Of a DNA stretch of 42,167 nt, positions 9,384 to 16,978 are shown in pieces. Below the pieces are notes generated by a model. The model had not been told where the DNA came from. It did no database searches and worked only from the letters and a program-made list of their open reading frames with translations. Source of the DNA: Bacillota bacterium (GTDB taxonomy: Bacteria > Macinerneyibacteriota > Macinerneyibacteria > Macinerneyibacteriales > DSCS01); the NCBI GenBank assembly GCA_011048995.1, contig DSCS01000006.1, positions 1-42,167 of the forward strand. The letters run 5' to 3'. Made by a program: the position numbers and the translations under genes. Each line of letters opens with the position of its first letter. Within the stretch, counting starts at the first letter, position 1.

Positions 9384-10022
9384 ATGAAATTATTCTCTCT
9401 TCAGGTGAAATGCCCTTTTTGCGGTAAAGAGTTCAGAGGGCAAGTCTTGAGCGAATATCATGTCCAACGGTATGATCTGGATTTTAAACCCGTTTTTGAA
9501 AACGGAGAATCTCTTTTAAAATATTTTATCTGGTTCTGTCCCGCTTGTCATTATGCCGGTTATGACAACCGGTTTTCGTATGAAAAAAATCATGTCGAAC
9601 TTGATCCCGGAACCATGGAAAAAATCGCTCAGCTTGAAAAAAAACATCCGGCTACTCTTCCCTATAAATTTTACAGGGCCGGAGAGATCGGCGCCCTTAT
9701 GGGGGAGTCCGGGGTTTCTCTCATGGATTATTATCTTAAGGCCTATTGGTCAGCCAAAGAAATGAAAAAAAAAGGATGGATCCGGAAAAGCTCCAAACGC
9801 CTTTTGGAATTAGCGGAATTGCTCTATCAGGAGGCTCATGAGTCCGAAGAGCTTTTTATCGCTCTCTATCTCTCCGGATTGATCTCCTATGAAAAAGGGG
9901 ATACGGATGAGGCGGCCTTTCATTTTTCCCGTATGATGCGGATGAAGATGATTCCCACTCAATATGAAAAACAATTGAAATTTGCCCTGGATTTTTTGAA
10001 AGGCCATAAGAATGAAGGGTGA
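9384..10022 (+). CDS. DUF2225 family zinc-binding protein
   Basis: A 212-residue soluble protein. The N-terminal part has two CxxC pairs (KCPFCGKEF at residues about 10-18 and FCPACHYAG at about 53-61), arranged as in DUF2225, a family of unknown function. The C-terminal half is helical, with a TPR-like stretch (LYLSGLISYEKGDTDEAAFHFSRM). An in-frame ATG exists at 9189, but it lies within the MATE gene. The start at 9384 gives the family-typical beginning and sits 6 nt after a perfect -10 box. It is the first gene of the operon with the HIT protein, aldolase and an outer-membrane protein. The role is unknown; the zinc sites are inferred from the cysteine spacing. Confidence 0.85.
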   Translation: MKLFSLQVKCPFCGKEFRGQVLSEYHVQRYDLDFKPVFENGESLLKYFIWFCPACHYAGYDNRFSYEKNHVELDPGTMEKIAQLEKKHPATLPYKFYRAGEIGALMGESGVSLMDYYLKAYWSAKEMKKKGWIRKSSKRLLELAELLYQEAHESEELFIALYLSGLISYEKGDTDEAAFHFSRMMRMKMIPTQYEKQLKFALDFLKGHKNEG

Positions 10023-10032
10023 GTGAGGGAGT

Positions 10033-10533
10033 ATGGGATGTTATAAAAAGCATCTTTATCCTCCGGACAAAGCCGATTATATCAACCGGCGCCGGGAAAA
10101 AGGACTTTCAGAGGAGTGTATTCTTTGCGCTGTCAGAGACAGAAAGCCCGAAGTGGCCCAGCTTGATGTCTACCGGGCGGAAGGGTTTATCGTATCGGTG
10201 AATCTCTACCCCTATAATCCGGGGCATCTGATGATTTTTCCCGAGCGGCATATTACAGACTTCAGAGAACTGACGGATGAAGAAGAGACGGCCTTTTGCC
10301 GTATCAGAAACAAAAGCCTGGATCTGCTGGAGAAGCTCTATCATTGTCAGGGCTTTAACGTCGGATTTAATATCGGGCCTGCCAGCGGTGCCAGTATCGA
10401 GCATCTTCATATGCATATTGTCCCAAGAAATAACGGAGAATTAGGTTTTATGGATATTATCGGCGGGGCGAAGATCTATATTGAGGATCCTGCCGAAACC
10501 GTGAGAAGGCTTAAAAAAGCCTTTCAAAGTTAA
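10033..10533 (+). CDS. HIT-family nucleotide hydrolase/phosphorylase
   Basis: A 166-residue member of the histidine triad superfamily. The catalytic triad HLHMHIVPR lies near residues 128-136, preceded by the family NxGxxSGASIxH element (NIGPASGASIEH). The N-terminal half carries the usual NLYPYNPGHLMIFP segment. Two cysteines (ECILC) near residue 30 recall the zinc-binding N-terminus of some HIT proteins. The family hydrolyses or phosphorolyses nucleotide phosphoramidates and dinucleoside polyphosphates such as Ap4A. The ATG at 10033 follows GAGGGAG very closely; the preceding gene ends 10 bp upstream, so the genes are co-transcribed. The exact substrate cannot be assigned. Confidence 0.9.
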   Translation: MGCYKKHLYPPDKADYINRRREKGLSEECILCAVRDRKPEVAQLDVYRAEGFIVSVNLYPYNPGHLMIFPERHITDFRELTDEEETAFCRIRNKSLDLLEKLYHCQGFNVGFNIGPASGASIEHLHMHIVPRNNGELGFMDIIGGAKIYIEDPAETVRRLKKAFQS

Positions 10534-10545
10534 AGGAGGTCGGCT

Positions 10546-11475
10546 ATGGCATTAGTGACGAGTCAGGAGATGTTTCAAAAAGCCTATGAGGGCGGATACG
10601 CTGTCGGGGCTTTCAATGTCAATAACATGGAAATCATTCAGGGGATCTGTGAAGCGGCCTCGGAAATGCGTTCTCCGTTGATCTTACAAGTCTCGAAGGG
10701 GGCAAGAAAGTATGCCCGGCATGAGTATCTTGTTCATTTAGTCCGGGCGGCTTTAGATATCAATGAGGACCTGCCTATCGTCCTGCATCTGGATCACGGG
10801 GATTCATTTGAATTATGTCAAAGCTGCATTGACGGCGGATTTACCTCTGTCATGATCGACGGGTCACATCTTCCTTTTGAAGAAAATATTGCTCTGACAA
10901 AACAGGTCGTTGACTATGCCCATCCCCGTGGTGTTGTGGTGGAGGCTGAGTTAGGGCGCCTGGCCGGAGTGGAAGAACATGTCCGTGTATCGGATAAGGA
11001 TTCTTCATATACGGATCCGGATCAGGCTGTGGAATTTGTGGAGAGGACAGCGGTTGATTCTTTGGCTATTGCTATCGGAACATCACACGGGGCTTATAAA
11101 TTTAAAGGAGAGCCCTCCCTCGATTTTGATCGGCTTGATGTGATAACGAAAAGACTTCCGGGTTTCCCACTGGTACTCCACGGGGCCTCTACGGTGATCC
11201 CCGAGTTTGTTGAATTATGCAATCAATATGGCGGTGCCTTGCCGGGGGCGCGGGGTGTTCCTGAAGAGATGATCTCCAAAGCCGTTCGATATGGAGTCTG
11301 CAAGGTGAATATTGACACGGATCTGCGCCTGGCCATGACCGGAGTCATCCGGAAAGAATTAAAAGAAAACCCTGAGAACTTTGACCCCAGAAATTATTTA
11401 GGCCCGGCCCGGGATGCGATCAAAGAGATGGTGAAGAGAAAAATTGCCATTTTGGGGAGCGGACAGAAAATCTAA
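10546..11475 (+). CDS. fba: Class II fructose-bisphosphate aldolase
   Basis: A 309-residue class II (zinc) aldolase. It shows the N-terminal GAFNVNNME element, the zinc-ligand and catalytic segment LHLDHGDS (residues about 83-90), EAELGRLAG, the zinc histidine and phosphate loop in IAIGTSHGAYKF, LHGAST, and KVNIDTDLRLA near residue 265. The enzyme interconverts fructose 1,6-bisphosphate with glyceraldehyde 3-phosphate and dihydroxyacetone phosphate in glycolysis and gluconeogenesis. Related enzymes act on tagatose bisphosphate (GatY/KbaY), but no hexitol genes are nearby, so the glycolytic role is preferred. The start has a strong AAAGGAGG ribosome-binding site. The gene follows the HIT gene by 12 bp. 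Confidence 0.93.
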   Translation: MALVTSQEMFQKAYEGGYAVGAFNVNNMEIIQGICEAASEMRSPLILQVSKGARKYARHEYLVHLVRAALDINEDLPIVLHLDHGDSFELCQSCIDGGFTSVMIDGSHLPFEENIALTKQVVDYAHPRGVVVEAELGRLAGVEEHVRVSDKDSSYTDPDQAVEFVERTAVDSLAIAIGTSHGAYKFKGEPSLDFDRLDVITKRLPGFPLVLHGASTVIPEFVELCNQYGGALPGARGVPEEMISKAVRYGVCKVNIDTDLRLAMTGVIRKELKENPENFDPRNYLGPARDAIKEMVKRKIAILGSGQKI

Positions 11476-11484
11476 GGAGGAAAA

Positions 11485-12114
11485 ATGAAAAGAATAGTTT
11501 TTGTATTGCTGACAATCTTATTTCTGAGTTCTTCTGTTTTTGCCTTCGGCCCTTCATTGGGTATGCAGGCTGAATTGCGCGGAGGCGGATATCTGACCCT
11601 TTCTCCCAAGGAAGCCAGAAATATGTTTGGAAACGGTTTCCTTATCGGCGGTTCGTTAAGAAAATCGGTTTTCCCGATGATCAAGGTGGGAATCAGTGTT
11701 GACCGGATTACTTTGAGTGAGAACAGTGCTGTTCAGTTTGCCGATCTTTCTCCTGAACTTCAGGATGAATTTGAGGCCCTGGCTGATGATTTCGATATTG
11801 AATTCGCCACGACACCTCTTTGTCTGGAAATCATGCTCGAACCCCCGGTTCTTCCTCTCTACGCTCACGCAGGATACGGGATTTACAAAAGTACTGTTAC
11901 TGTAAAAGATCAGGATAGCGGGGCGACCCTTTATGATGAATCGAAAACCCGTTGGGGGGGCTTTGTGGGAGCAGGAACGAAGTTGGGCCTTCCCCTTCTT
12001 CCCCTCTCTTTTCGTGTGGGAGTGCGGTATCATATGCTGAAAGTGGATGATTCAGCCATGGACAAGGGGATCAAAGCTCTTTCGGCTGAAGCAGGAGTCC
12101 GCTTGAATTTCTGA
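11485..12114 (+). CDS. Predicted outer-membrane beta-barrel protein
   Basis: A 209-residue exported protein. Residues 1-20 form a signal peptide (KR, then IVFVLLTILFLSSSVFAF). The mature part alternates short amphipathic strands with polar turns, has the glycine-rich pattern of small 8-strand barrels (LCLEIMLEPP, AHAGYGIYKS, WGGFVGAGTKLGLP, FRVGVRYHM) and ends in GVRLNF with a C-terminal Phe, the usual assembly signal for the BAM machinery. The function is unknown; small barrels of this kind are porin-like or structural. It has a strong AAGGAGG site 10 bp after the aldolase stop and is the last gene before a terminator, which makes it part of the DUF2225-aldolase operon. Confidence 0.75.
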   Translation: MKRIVFVLLTILFLSSSVFAFGPSLGMQAELRGGGYLTLSPKEARNMFGNGFLIGGSLRKSVFPMIKVGISVDRITLSENSAVQFADLSPELQDEFEALADDFDIEFATTPLCLEIMLEPPVLPLYAHAGYGIYKSTVTVKDQDSGATLYDESKTRWGGFVGAGTKLGLPLLPLSFRVGVRYHMLKVDDSAMDKGIKALSAEAGVRLNF

Positions 12115-12142
12115 TTTTGTCGTTTATTTTCATAAGGTGGCC

Positions 12143-12174
12143 AAAAAGAGAGGGTTTCTCCCTCTCTTTTTTTT
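12143..12174 (+). terminator. Rho-independent terminator of the aldolase operon
   Basis: The stem GAGAGGG (12148-12154)/CCCTCTC (12160-12166) with a 5-nt loop is followed by an uninterrupted run of eight T and preceded by A residues that extend the pairing. Confidence 0.9.
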
Positions 12175-12214
12175 ATTAACTGAAACAAATATCAATAAAT
12201 ATCTGTCTTATATA

Positions 12215-12273
12215 TTGACAATGTTAATATGTGTAGTCATAATGTTAATGAAAGGAGGGAATATGATTAACAT
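12215..12273 (+). promoter_or_regulatory. Promoter with a three-copy repeat operator for the DUF2089 operon
   Basis: TTGACA (12215-12220), 17-bp spacer and CATAAT (12238-12243) form a good promoter. The 8-mer ATGTTAAT occurs at 12221-12228 and again at 12242-12249, and its inverse ATTAACAT at 12266-12273. The centres are 21 and 24 bp apart, close to two helical turns. The copies cover the spacer, the -10 end and the first codons, as expected for an operator. Autoregulation by the DUF2089 protein is an inference. Confidence 0.5.
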
Positions 12274-12619
12274 ATGCCCGGTTTGCGGAGAACCTTTGAC
12301 AGTTACAGAACTTCATTGCGACGGTTGCGGGACCTCATTGTCGGGGCGTTTTATGCCCGACAGGGGATGCGCCCTTTCTCCCGAGATCATGGAATTTATT
12401 AAAGTCTTTATTTATGCTGAAGGGAACATTAAACAGGTCGAACGCCTGATGAATTGTTCCTATCCTAAAGTCAAAAATCTCTTGAAAAAAGCCAAGGAAG
12501 AATTGGATGTCAGCTCAAAAAACGAATCAATGTCGTCAGAGCAAAAAAATAAAATCCTGGAGCAGCTGAACAAAGGGGAGATCACCTTTGATGAAGCCAT
12601 GGAAAGGCTGCAAGAATAG
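12263..12619 (+). CDS. DUF2089 family protein (zinc ribbon plus helix-turn-helix-like domain)
   Basis: A 118-residue protein. The N-terminal zinc ribbon has two CxxC pairs (CPVCGEPL and CDGCGTSL, residues about 5-22). The middle (residues about 36-75; EFIKVFIYAEGNIKQVER, then SYPKVKNLLKKAKEEL) looks like the DNA-binding helices of DUF2089, which resemble a sigma-factor or helix-turn-helix fold. The last 28 residues form a separate short module (ILEQLNKGEITFDEAMERL) found again in two downstream genes. A longer frame starts at 12137, but ATG 12263 follows AAAGGAGGG and lies downstream of the promoter, so it is preferred. It is probably the regulator of its own four-gene operon. Confidence 0.85.
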   Translation: MINICPVCGEPLTVTELHCDGCGTSLSGRFMPDRGCALSPEIMEFIKVFIYAEGNIKQVERLMNCSYPKVKNLLKKAKEELDVSSKNESMSSEQKNKILEQLNKGEITFDEAMERLQE

Positions 12620-12627
12620 GAGGTATT

Positions 12628-13527
12628 ATGGAATTTGAAGTCAAAGGGGATAAGCTGAAAATCGACATATCCCTTTTCAGGGGGGATATCTCTTTTGAGC
12701 CAAGCAAAGGGAAAAAACTGTGCGTGGAGTTCCCTGATCTCCGAAAAGGAGCCCTTGAAGCCTTTATTGATGTTTCCTACAAAGAAGAAGAAGGATTGAA
12801 GGTCATTGAGAAAAAAAACGGATTACCTCTCAGCCGACAAAGGGAAAGTAATATGGTACTTTCTCTGCCCGATCTCCCCCTGGAAGGCCGTGTGATTTTG
12901 GAGAAGGGTGATTGTGTCATTCACGATTCTCTGGAATGGAACGGGAAGATCGAAGTCCGTCTGGGAAATCTCACAGTTAAAAAGATGTTTACAGGAGAGC
13001 TCACGGCCAAAGTCATCAAAGGCGATCTTTTTATTGAAGAGATAACGGGACGATTGAAGGCTGTCACCGTCAACGGGGATATTCTGGTCAAGGGCGGGAG
13101 AATAACCGCATTAAACTGCAGGACAGTCGCCGGAGATATCTCTGTGACCGGGGATTTTGTTTCCCAAGAGCCCATGAAAGCCGTCTCTGTTTCAGGAGAT
13201 GTTCTCCTCCATGCTCGGCACTATGAAGGCGGTCAGGAGATTCAAGCGGTCTCGGTGGGTGGAGATGCCAAAATAGAAGGAGATGTTCCCCAAGAGAAGA
13301 AAAAAGAAGTTAAAACAGGGCCGAAATTCGCAGGAAAAAAAATCTTTTCCCTATTAAAAATGTTCGAAAGATTTCCTTTTCATGGAAGAAATGAAGGGGC
13401 GCAAGTCGAAGTGGAGAAAAAGGATGATGAGGAGGAGATGAATGTAGGGACTGTATTGAAAATGCTGGAAGAGGGGCGGATTACGGCAGAGCAGGCTGAG
13501 AAACTGATAAAAGCTCTAAAGGAGTGA
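12628..13527 (+). CDS. DUF4097-like adhesin-fold protein with C-terminal SHOCT-like module
   Basis: A 299-residue protein without a signal peptide. Residues about 95-225 form a run of short repeats with the pattern V-x-G-D-I/V-x-V/L (VNGDILVKG, VAGDISVTG, VSGDVLLHA, VGGDAKIEG), typical of the right-handed beta-helix of DUF4097/YvlB-type proteins. A basic linker (about 228-255) precedes a C-terminal helical hairpin, GTVLKMLEEGRITAEQAEKLI, like the module at the end of the DUF2089 protein. YvlB/LiaX-like relatives belong to cell-envelope stress operons in Bacillota; a similar role here is inferred. The AGGAGG site lies 9 bp after the preceding stop. Confidence 0.75.
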   Translation: MEFEVKGDKLKIDISLFRGDISFEPSKGKKLCVEFPDLRKGALEAFIDVSYKEEEGLKVIEKKNGLPLSRQRESNMVLSLPDLPLEGRVILEKGDCVIHDSLEWNGKIEVRLGNLTVKKMFTGELTAKVIKGDLFIEEITGRLKAVTVNGDILVKGGRITALNCRTVAGDISVTGDFVSQEPMKAVSVSGDVLLHARHYEGGQEIQAVSVGGDAKIEGDVPQEKKKEVKTGPKFAGKKIFSLLKMFERFPFHGRNEGAQVEVEKKDDEEEMNVGTVLKMLEEGRITAEQAEKLIKALKE

Positions 13528-13529
13528 TT

Positions 13530-13955
13530 ATGGCTGGGTTGATATTTTTTATATTGTATATTCCGTTTTATTTTACAAAAGGGATTATTCTCAAAAGGAA
13601 TGGCCTTCAGGCCGTTATGACAATCACCGTTTTGATTCTGGGTTATCTATTGTGGACGGTCGCCCTTTCTTTTTCAGGCTGGGTTGAAATGGGGTTTAAA
13701 CTCTTTCTCATCCTGGAGTTATTATTATACGCACTTCGCCTTTTTGGGATAACGGCTCCGCTGCCGGTTTTCTTCTCGAGATTTTCTTTTGAGCAGGATG
13801 AAGTCCGTATTCAGTATACTTTGTTCAAGCCCTTATTCCTTTTAATAGCGGATGTGGTGTTGCTGATTAAAAGACTTCCGGTGATCCATCTTGATGATGT
13901 GGTTGAGATCGATGTGAAGGTCAACGATAAACAAATGGTTTTAATTAAACTTTAA
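13530..13955 (+). CDS. Small membrane protein of unknown function
   Basis: A 141-residue protein that I do not recognise. It has three hydrophobic segments in the first 75 residues (about 2-18, 27-46 and 56-75) and a further hydrophobic stretch near 100-112. The C-terminal 30 residues are polar with alternating strands (HLDDVVEIDVKVNDKQMVLIKL), resembling a small cytoplasmic PH-like or beta domain. GTG 13524 is in frame, but AAAGGAG (13518-13524) is spaced correctly for ATG 13530, so the shorter form is preferred. It is embedded in the DUF2089/DUF4097 operon and is probably the membrane component of that system. Confidence 0.65.
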   Translation: MAGLIFFILYIPFYFTKGIILKRNGLQAVMTITVLILGYLLWTVALSFSGWVEMGFKLFLILELLLYALRLFGITAPLPVFFSRFSFEQDEVRIQYTLFKPLFLLIADVVLLIKRLPVIHLDDVVEIDVKVNDKQMVLIKL

Positions 13956-13966
13956 GGAGGGATAAC

Positions 13967-14359
13967 ATGGATGAAAAGAAAAAAATCCTGGAAATGCTCA
14001 AAAAGGGGAAAATCACAGTGGAAGAAGCAGAAAGGCTGCTCAATGCTTTGGGCTTGGATTCTGAAAAATCTGTGAAGAAAGTGACTCCTGCGCCGGGAAA
14101 AGGAGTAAGAGGAAAATTGCGTATTGAAATCGATTCCAACGATGGTGATAAAGTACGCATTGCCGTCCCGCTCAGGATGGCCGCCATGATCAAGGGGATG
14201 ATCCCCAACCAGGCAAAAGAGCAGATGTCTGCGGAGGGTGTTGATATTAACACTATTTTGGAAGGCCTGAATGAGGGACTGGACTTTGTCGATGAGGATA
14301 TTGTGAATATACAGAGCAGCGACGGAGATACCGTTCGCATTTTCGTTGAGAAACAATAA
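13967..14359 (+). CDS. Small protein with N-terminal SHOCT-like module
   Basis: A 130-residue acidic soluble protein. Residues 3-28 (KKILEMLKKGKITVEEAERLL) repeat the helical hairpin module found at the C-termini of the two other soluble proteins of this operon. Residues about 48-65 (LRIEIDSNDGDKVRIAVP) and 112-130 (IVNIQSSDGDTVRIFVE) are two copies of a beta-hairpin motif, DGDxVRI, flanking a helical centre. This resembles the small partner proteins of YvlB-type operons. The function is unknown. It has a strong AAGGAGGG site 11 bp after the membrane protein gene and is the last gene of the operon. Confidence 0.7.
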   Translation: MDEKKKILEMLKKGKITVEEAERLLNALGLDSEKSVKKVTPAPGKGVRGKLRIEIDSNDGDKVRIAVPLRMAAMIKGMIPNQAKEQMSAEGVDINTILEGLNEGLDFVDEDIVNIQSSDGDTVRIFVEKQ

Positions 14360-14391
14360 ACGGCTCAACACAGAAATAAGAGAAATCGTGT

Positions 14392-14423
14392 GGATCAGGC
14401 AGGCGGTGTTTTCTGCCTGATCC
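14392..14423 (+). other. Strong stem-loop between the DUF2089 operon and leuS
   Basis: An 11-bp perfect stem, GGATCAGGCAG (14392-14402)/CTGCCTGATCC (14413-14423), with a 10-nt loop. No T-run follows, so it is not a standard intrinsic terminator; it could be a factor-dependent terminator or a 3' end stabiliser for the upstream operon. The leuS promoter begins 15 bp later. Confidence 0.6.
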
Positions 14424-14437
14424 CGTTCAAATAGACG

Positions 14438-14465
14438 TTGAATTTTCCCATTTCCCCCTTATAAT
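14438..14465 (+). promoter_or_regulatory. leuS promoter
   Basis: TTGAAT (14438-14443), 16-bp spacer, perfect TATAAT (14460-14465). The predicted transcript starts near 14472 and has a short leader with a GGAGGG ribosome-binding site. Confidence 0.75.
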
Positions 14466-14494
14466 ACAGAAAAAAAGAAGCGGAGGGATTGTCT

Positions 14495-16978
14495 ATGGGT
14501 GTTTTTCCCTTTAAAGAGATCGAGAAAAAATGGCAGAATAAGTGGGAAGAAAAAGGGCTTTATAAAGTCGATATCAAAAAGACGGAAAAAAAGCTTTACA
14601 ACCTTGTCATGTTCAGTTATCCGTCGGGAGCGACACTGCATATCGGTCATTGGTACAATTACGGACCTAACGACTCCTGGGCCAGGATGAAGCGGATGCA
14701 GGGCTACAATGTTTTTGAACCCATGGGCTTTGATGCTTTCGGCCTCCCGGCTGAGAATTATGCCGTGAAAACAGGAAAACATCCCCAGGATTCCACCTTG
14801 ATCAACATAAAGACGATGGAAACCCAGCTTAAACGGATCGGCGCCATGTATGACTGGGACTATGAAGTGGTCACATGTGATCCCGATTACTATAAATGGA
14901 CTCAGTGGATTTTTTTGCAGCTTTACCGTCAGGGACTGGCCTATCGCAAAAATGCTCCGGTGAACTGGTGCCCCTCCTGTCAGACTGTTTTGGCCAATGA
15001 ACAGGTACTGGATGGTACCTGTGAGCGTTGCGGTGCCGGAATCATAAGAAAAAACCTTACCCAATGGTTCTTTAAAATAACCGCTTATGCAGACCGGCTA
15101 CTGGAAAATATTGACGGGCTGGATTGGCCTGAGCGGACAAAACATGCACAAAAGAACTGGATCGGGCGCTCCCATGGAGCGGAGATCCGTTTTGAGATTA
15201 AAAACCACAACGAATCTTTTACTGTTTTTACCACCCGCCCGGATACGTTGTTCGGGGTGACTTATCTGGTTATGGCTCCTGAACACCCGCTTCTTGATGA
15301 AATTGTTCCCGAAAACCGCCGCCATGAGGTGAAGGCTTATCAGGAGTGGGCTGTAAACCAGTCTGAGATCGACCGCCTTTCCGTAACAAAAGAAAAGACC
15401 GGTGTTTTTACAGGGGCTTATGCCGTAAATCCCGTGAACGGCGAGACAATTCCCATTTGGGTTTCTGATTATGTTTTGGTGACCTACGGGACAGGGCTTG
15501 TCATGGCTGTCCCGGCTCATGATCAAAGAGATTATGAGTTTGCGACTCAGTTTGCCCTTCCTGTTCGACAGGTGATCACTCCCCTGCAAGGAGAAGAGAG
15601 GCCCCTTACTGAGGCTTATACCGAGCCGGGGCGGATGATCAATTCAGGAGAATTCGACGGCATGGAGAGTGAAGAATTTAAGGAAAGGATCATTGAGTTG
15701 GCCGAAGAGAAGGGGTTTGGGCAAAAAAAGACAAATTACCGCTTACGGGATTGGCTGATTTCCCGTCAGCGCTATTGGGGGGCTCCTATCCCGATTATTC
15801 ATTGTCCGGTATGCGGGGAAGTTCCCGTTCCGGAAGAGAAGTTGCCCGTCAAGTTGCCTTATGATGTCGTTTTTGAGCCTACCGGTGAATCGCCGCTGGT
15901 GAAACATCCGACATTCCGTTTGACATCTTGTCCGGTATGCGGTGCCGAGGCTGAGCGTGAAGTGGACACCATGGATACATTTGTGGATTCCTCATGGTAC
16001 TTTTTGCGTTATCCCGATCCTCAAAACAAAGAACAACCTTTTGATAAGGATCTGATCAATCAATGGCTGCCTGTGGACAAATATGTAGGAGGGCCTGAAC
16101 ATGCCGTTATGCATCTCCTTTATGCCCGCTTTATGACCATGGCGTTGAAAGACATGGGATATCTTGATTTTGAGGAACCCTTTAAGAGTCTCCGCCATCA
16201 GGGGATTGTCCTAGGCCGGGACGGCAATAAAATGTCAAAATCAAAAGGGAATACAGTTATTCCCGATGATTATATTACAGAATACGGAACCGATGTCTTC
16301 CGTATGTACCTGATGTTTGCCTATGATTATGCTGTGGGAGGCCCCTGGGATGATTCGACGATCAAAGCCATAGACCGTTTTATTGACAGGGTCTGGCGCC
16401 TGGCGACAGAAGAAGAGTGGTGCGGGCTTCTGTTTGAAAAAAAGGAATTGATATCCTCTCCTTTCGGGGAAGCAGAGAAATCTTTGGAGCGTAAACTGCA
16501 TCTGACGATCAAAGGAGTGACCGAAGATACCGAAGATTTTCATTTTAATACGGCGATTGCTAAAATTATGGAGCTTAATAATGAGATTTACAAATATGTC
16601 CGGGAAAAGAAGCGGGACACTCAAAACGAACTGTTTTTAAAAGAGGTTATTCAATCGATGATCCTTTTGCTTGCCCCCTTTGCTCCACATGTAGCCGAAG
16701 AGCTTTGGGAGCGGTCCGGGAAAAAAGATTCGGCTTTTAATGAACCCTGGCCCCGATATGATGAAGATAAGATGGCTTCTGAAACAGTGACCATGGCCGT
16801 ACAGATCAACGGAAAAGTCCGGGGAGAAATCCGGGTGTCTGCAGAAGCGGGAAAAGAAGAGATCGAAAAGGCGGCTTTAACGGCAGAAAATGTGACGCGA
16901 TACATCTCCGGAAAAACGATTGTGAAAAAGATCATCGTTCCCGGGCGTTTGGTCAACATCGTGGTGAAAGACAAATGA
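14495..16978 (+). CDS. leuS: Leucyl-tRNA synthetase
   Basis: An 827-residue class I aminoacyl-tRNA synthetase, the usual bacterial length. It charges tRNA-Leu with leucine in the cytoplasm. Visible motifs: HIGHWYNYGPNDSW at residue about 50 (HIGH signature), the Zn-binding insertion with CPSC and CERC (about 155-180), the editing domain with TTRPDTLFG (about 245) and the downstream DQRDYEFA editing segment, CPVCG pairs around 435 and 475, and KMSKSKGN (about 583) as the KMSKS loop. The C-terminal anticodon-binding and leucine-specific domains are complete. TTG at 14489 is in frame, but ATG 14495 has better spacing from GGAGGG (14482-14487). The stop overlaps the start of thiT. No T-box or leader peptide is visible in the short 5' leader. 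Confidence 0.97.
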   Translation: MGVFPFKEIEKKWQNKWEEKGLYKVDIKKTEKKLYNLVMFSYPSGATLHIGHWYNYGPNDSWARMKRMQGYNVFEPMGFDAFGLPAENYAVKTGKHPQDSTLINIKTMETQLKRIGAMYDWDYEVVTCDPDYYKWTQWIFLQLYRQGLAYRKNAPVNWCPSCQTVLANEQVLDGTCERCGAGIIRKNLTQWFFKITAYADRLLENIDGLDWPERTKHAQKNWIGRSHGAEIRFEIKNHNESFTVFTTRPDTLFGVTYLVMAPEHPLLDEIVPENRRHEVKAYQEWAVNQSEIDRLSVTKEKTGVFTGAYAVNPVNGETIPIWVSDYVLVTYGTGLVMAVPAHDQRDYEFATQFALPVRQVITPLQGEERPLTEAYTEPGRMINSGEFDGMESEEFKERIIELAEEKGFGQKKTNYRLRDWLISRQRYWGAPIPIIHCPVCGEVPVPEEKLPVKLPYDVVFEPTGESPLVKHPTFRLTSCPVCGAEAEREVDTMDTFVDSSWYFLRYPDPQNKEQPFDKDLINQWLPVDKYVGGPEHAVMHLLYARFMTMALKDMGYLDFEEPFKSLRHQGIVLGRDGNKMSKSKGNTVIPDDYITEYGTDVFRMYLMFAYDYAVGGPWDDSTIKAIDRFIDRVWRLATEEEWCGLLFEKKELISSPFGEAEKSLERKLHLTIKGVTEDTEDFHFNTAIAKIMELNNEIYKYVREKKRDTQNELFLKEVIQSMILLLAPFAPHVAEELWERSGKKDSAFNEPWPRYDEDKMASETVTMAVQINGKVRGEIRVSAEAGKEEIEKAALTAENVTRYISGKTIVKKIIVPGRLVNIVVKDK

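Noticed and set aside
12137-12262. Upstream extension of the DUF2089 gene from a GTG at 12137
   Set aside because: It would cover the terminator and promoter; ATG 12263 has a strong ribosome-binding site and gives the family-typical start.
14392-14423. Stem-loop as an intrinsic terminator
   Set aside because: No T-run follows the stem, so it is listed only as a stem-loop.
14466-14494. T-box or leader peptide before leuS
   Set aside because: The predicted leader is only about 23 nt, too short for either.
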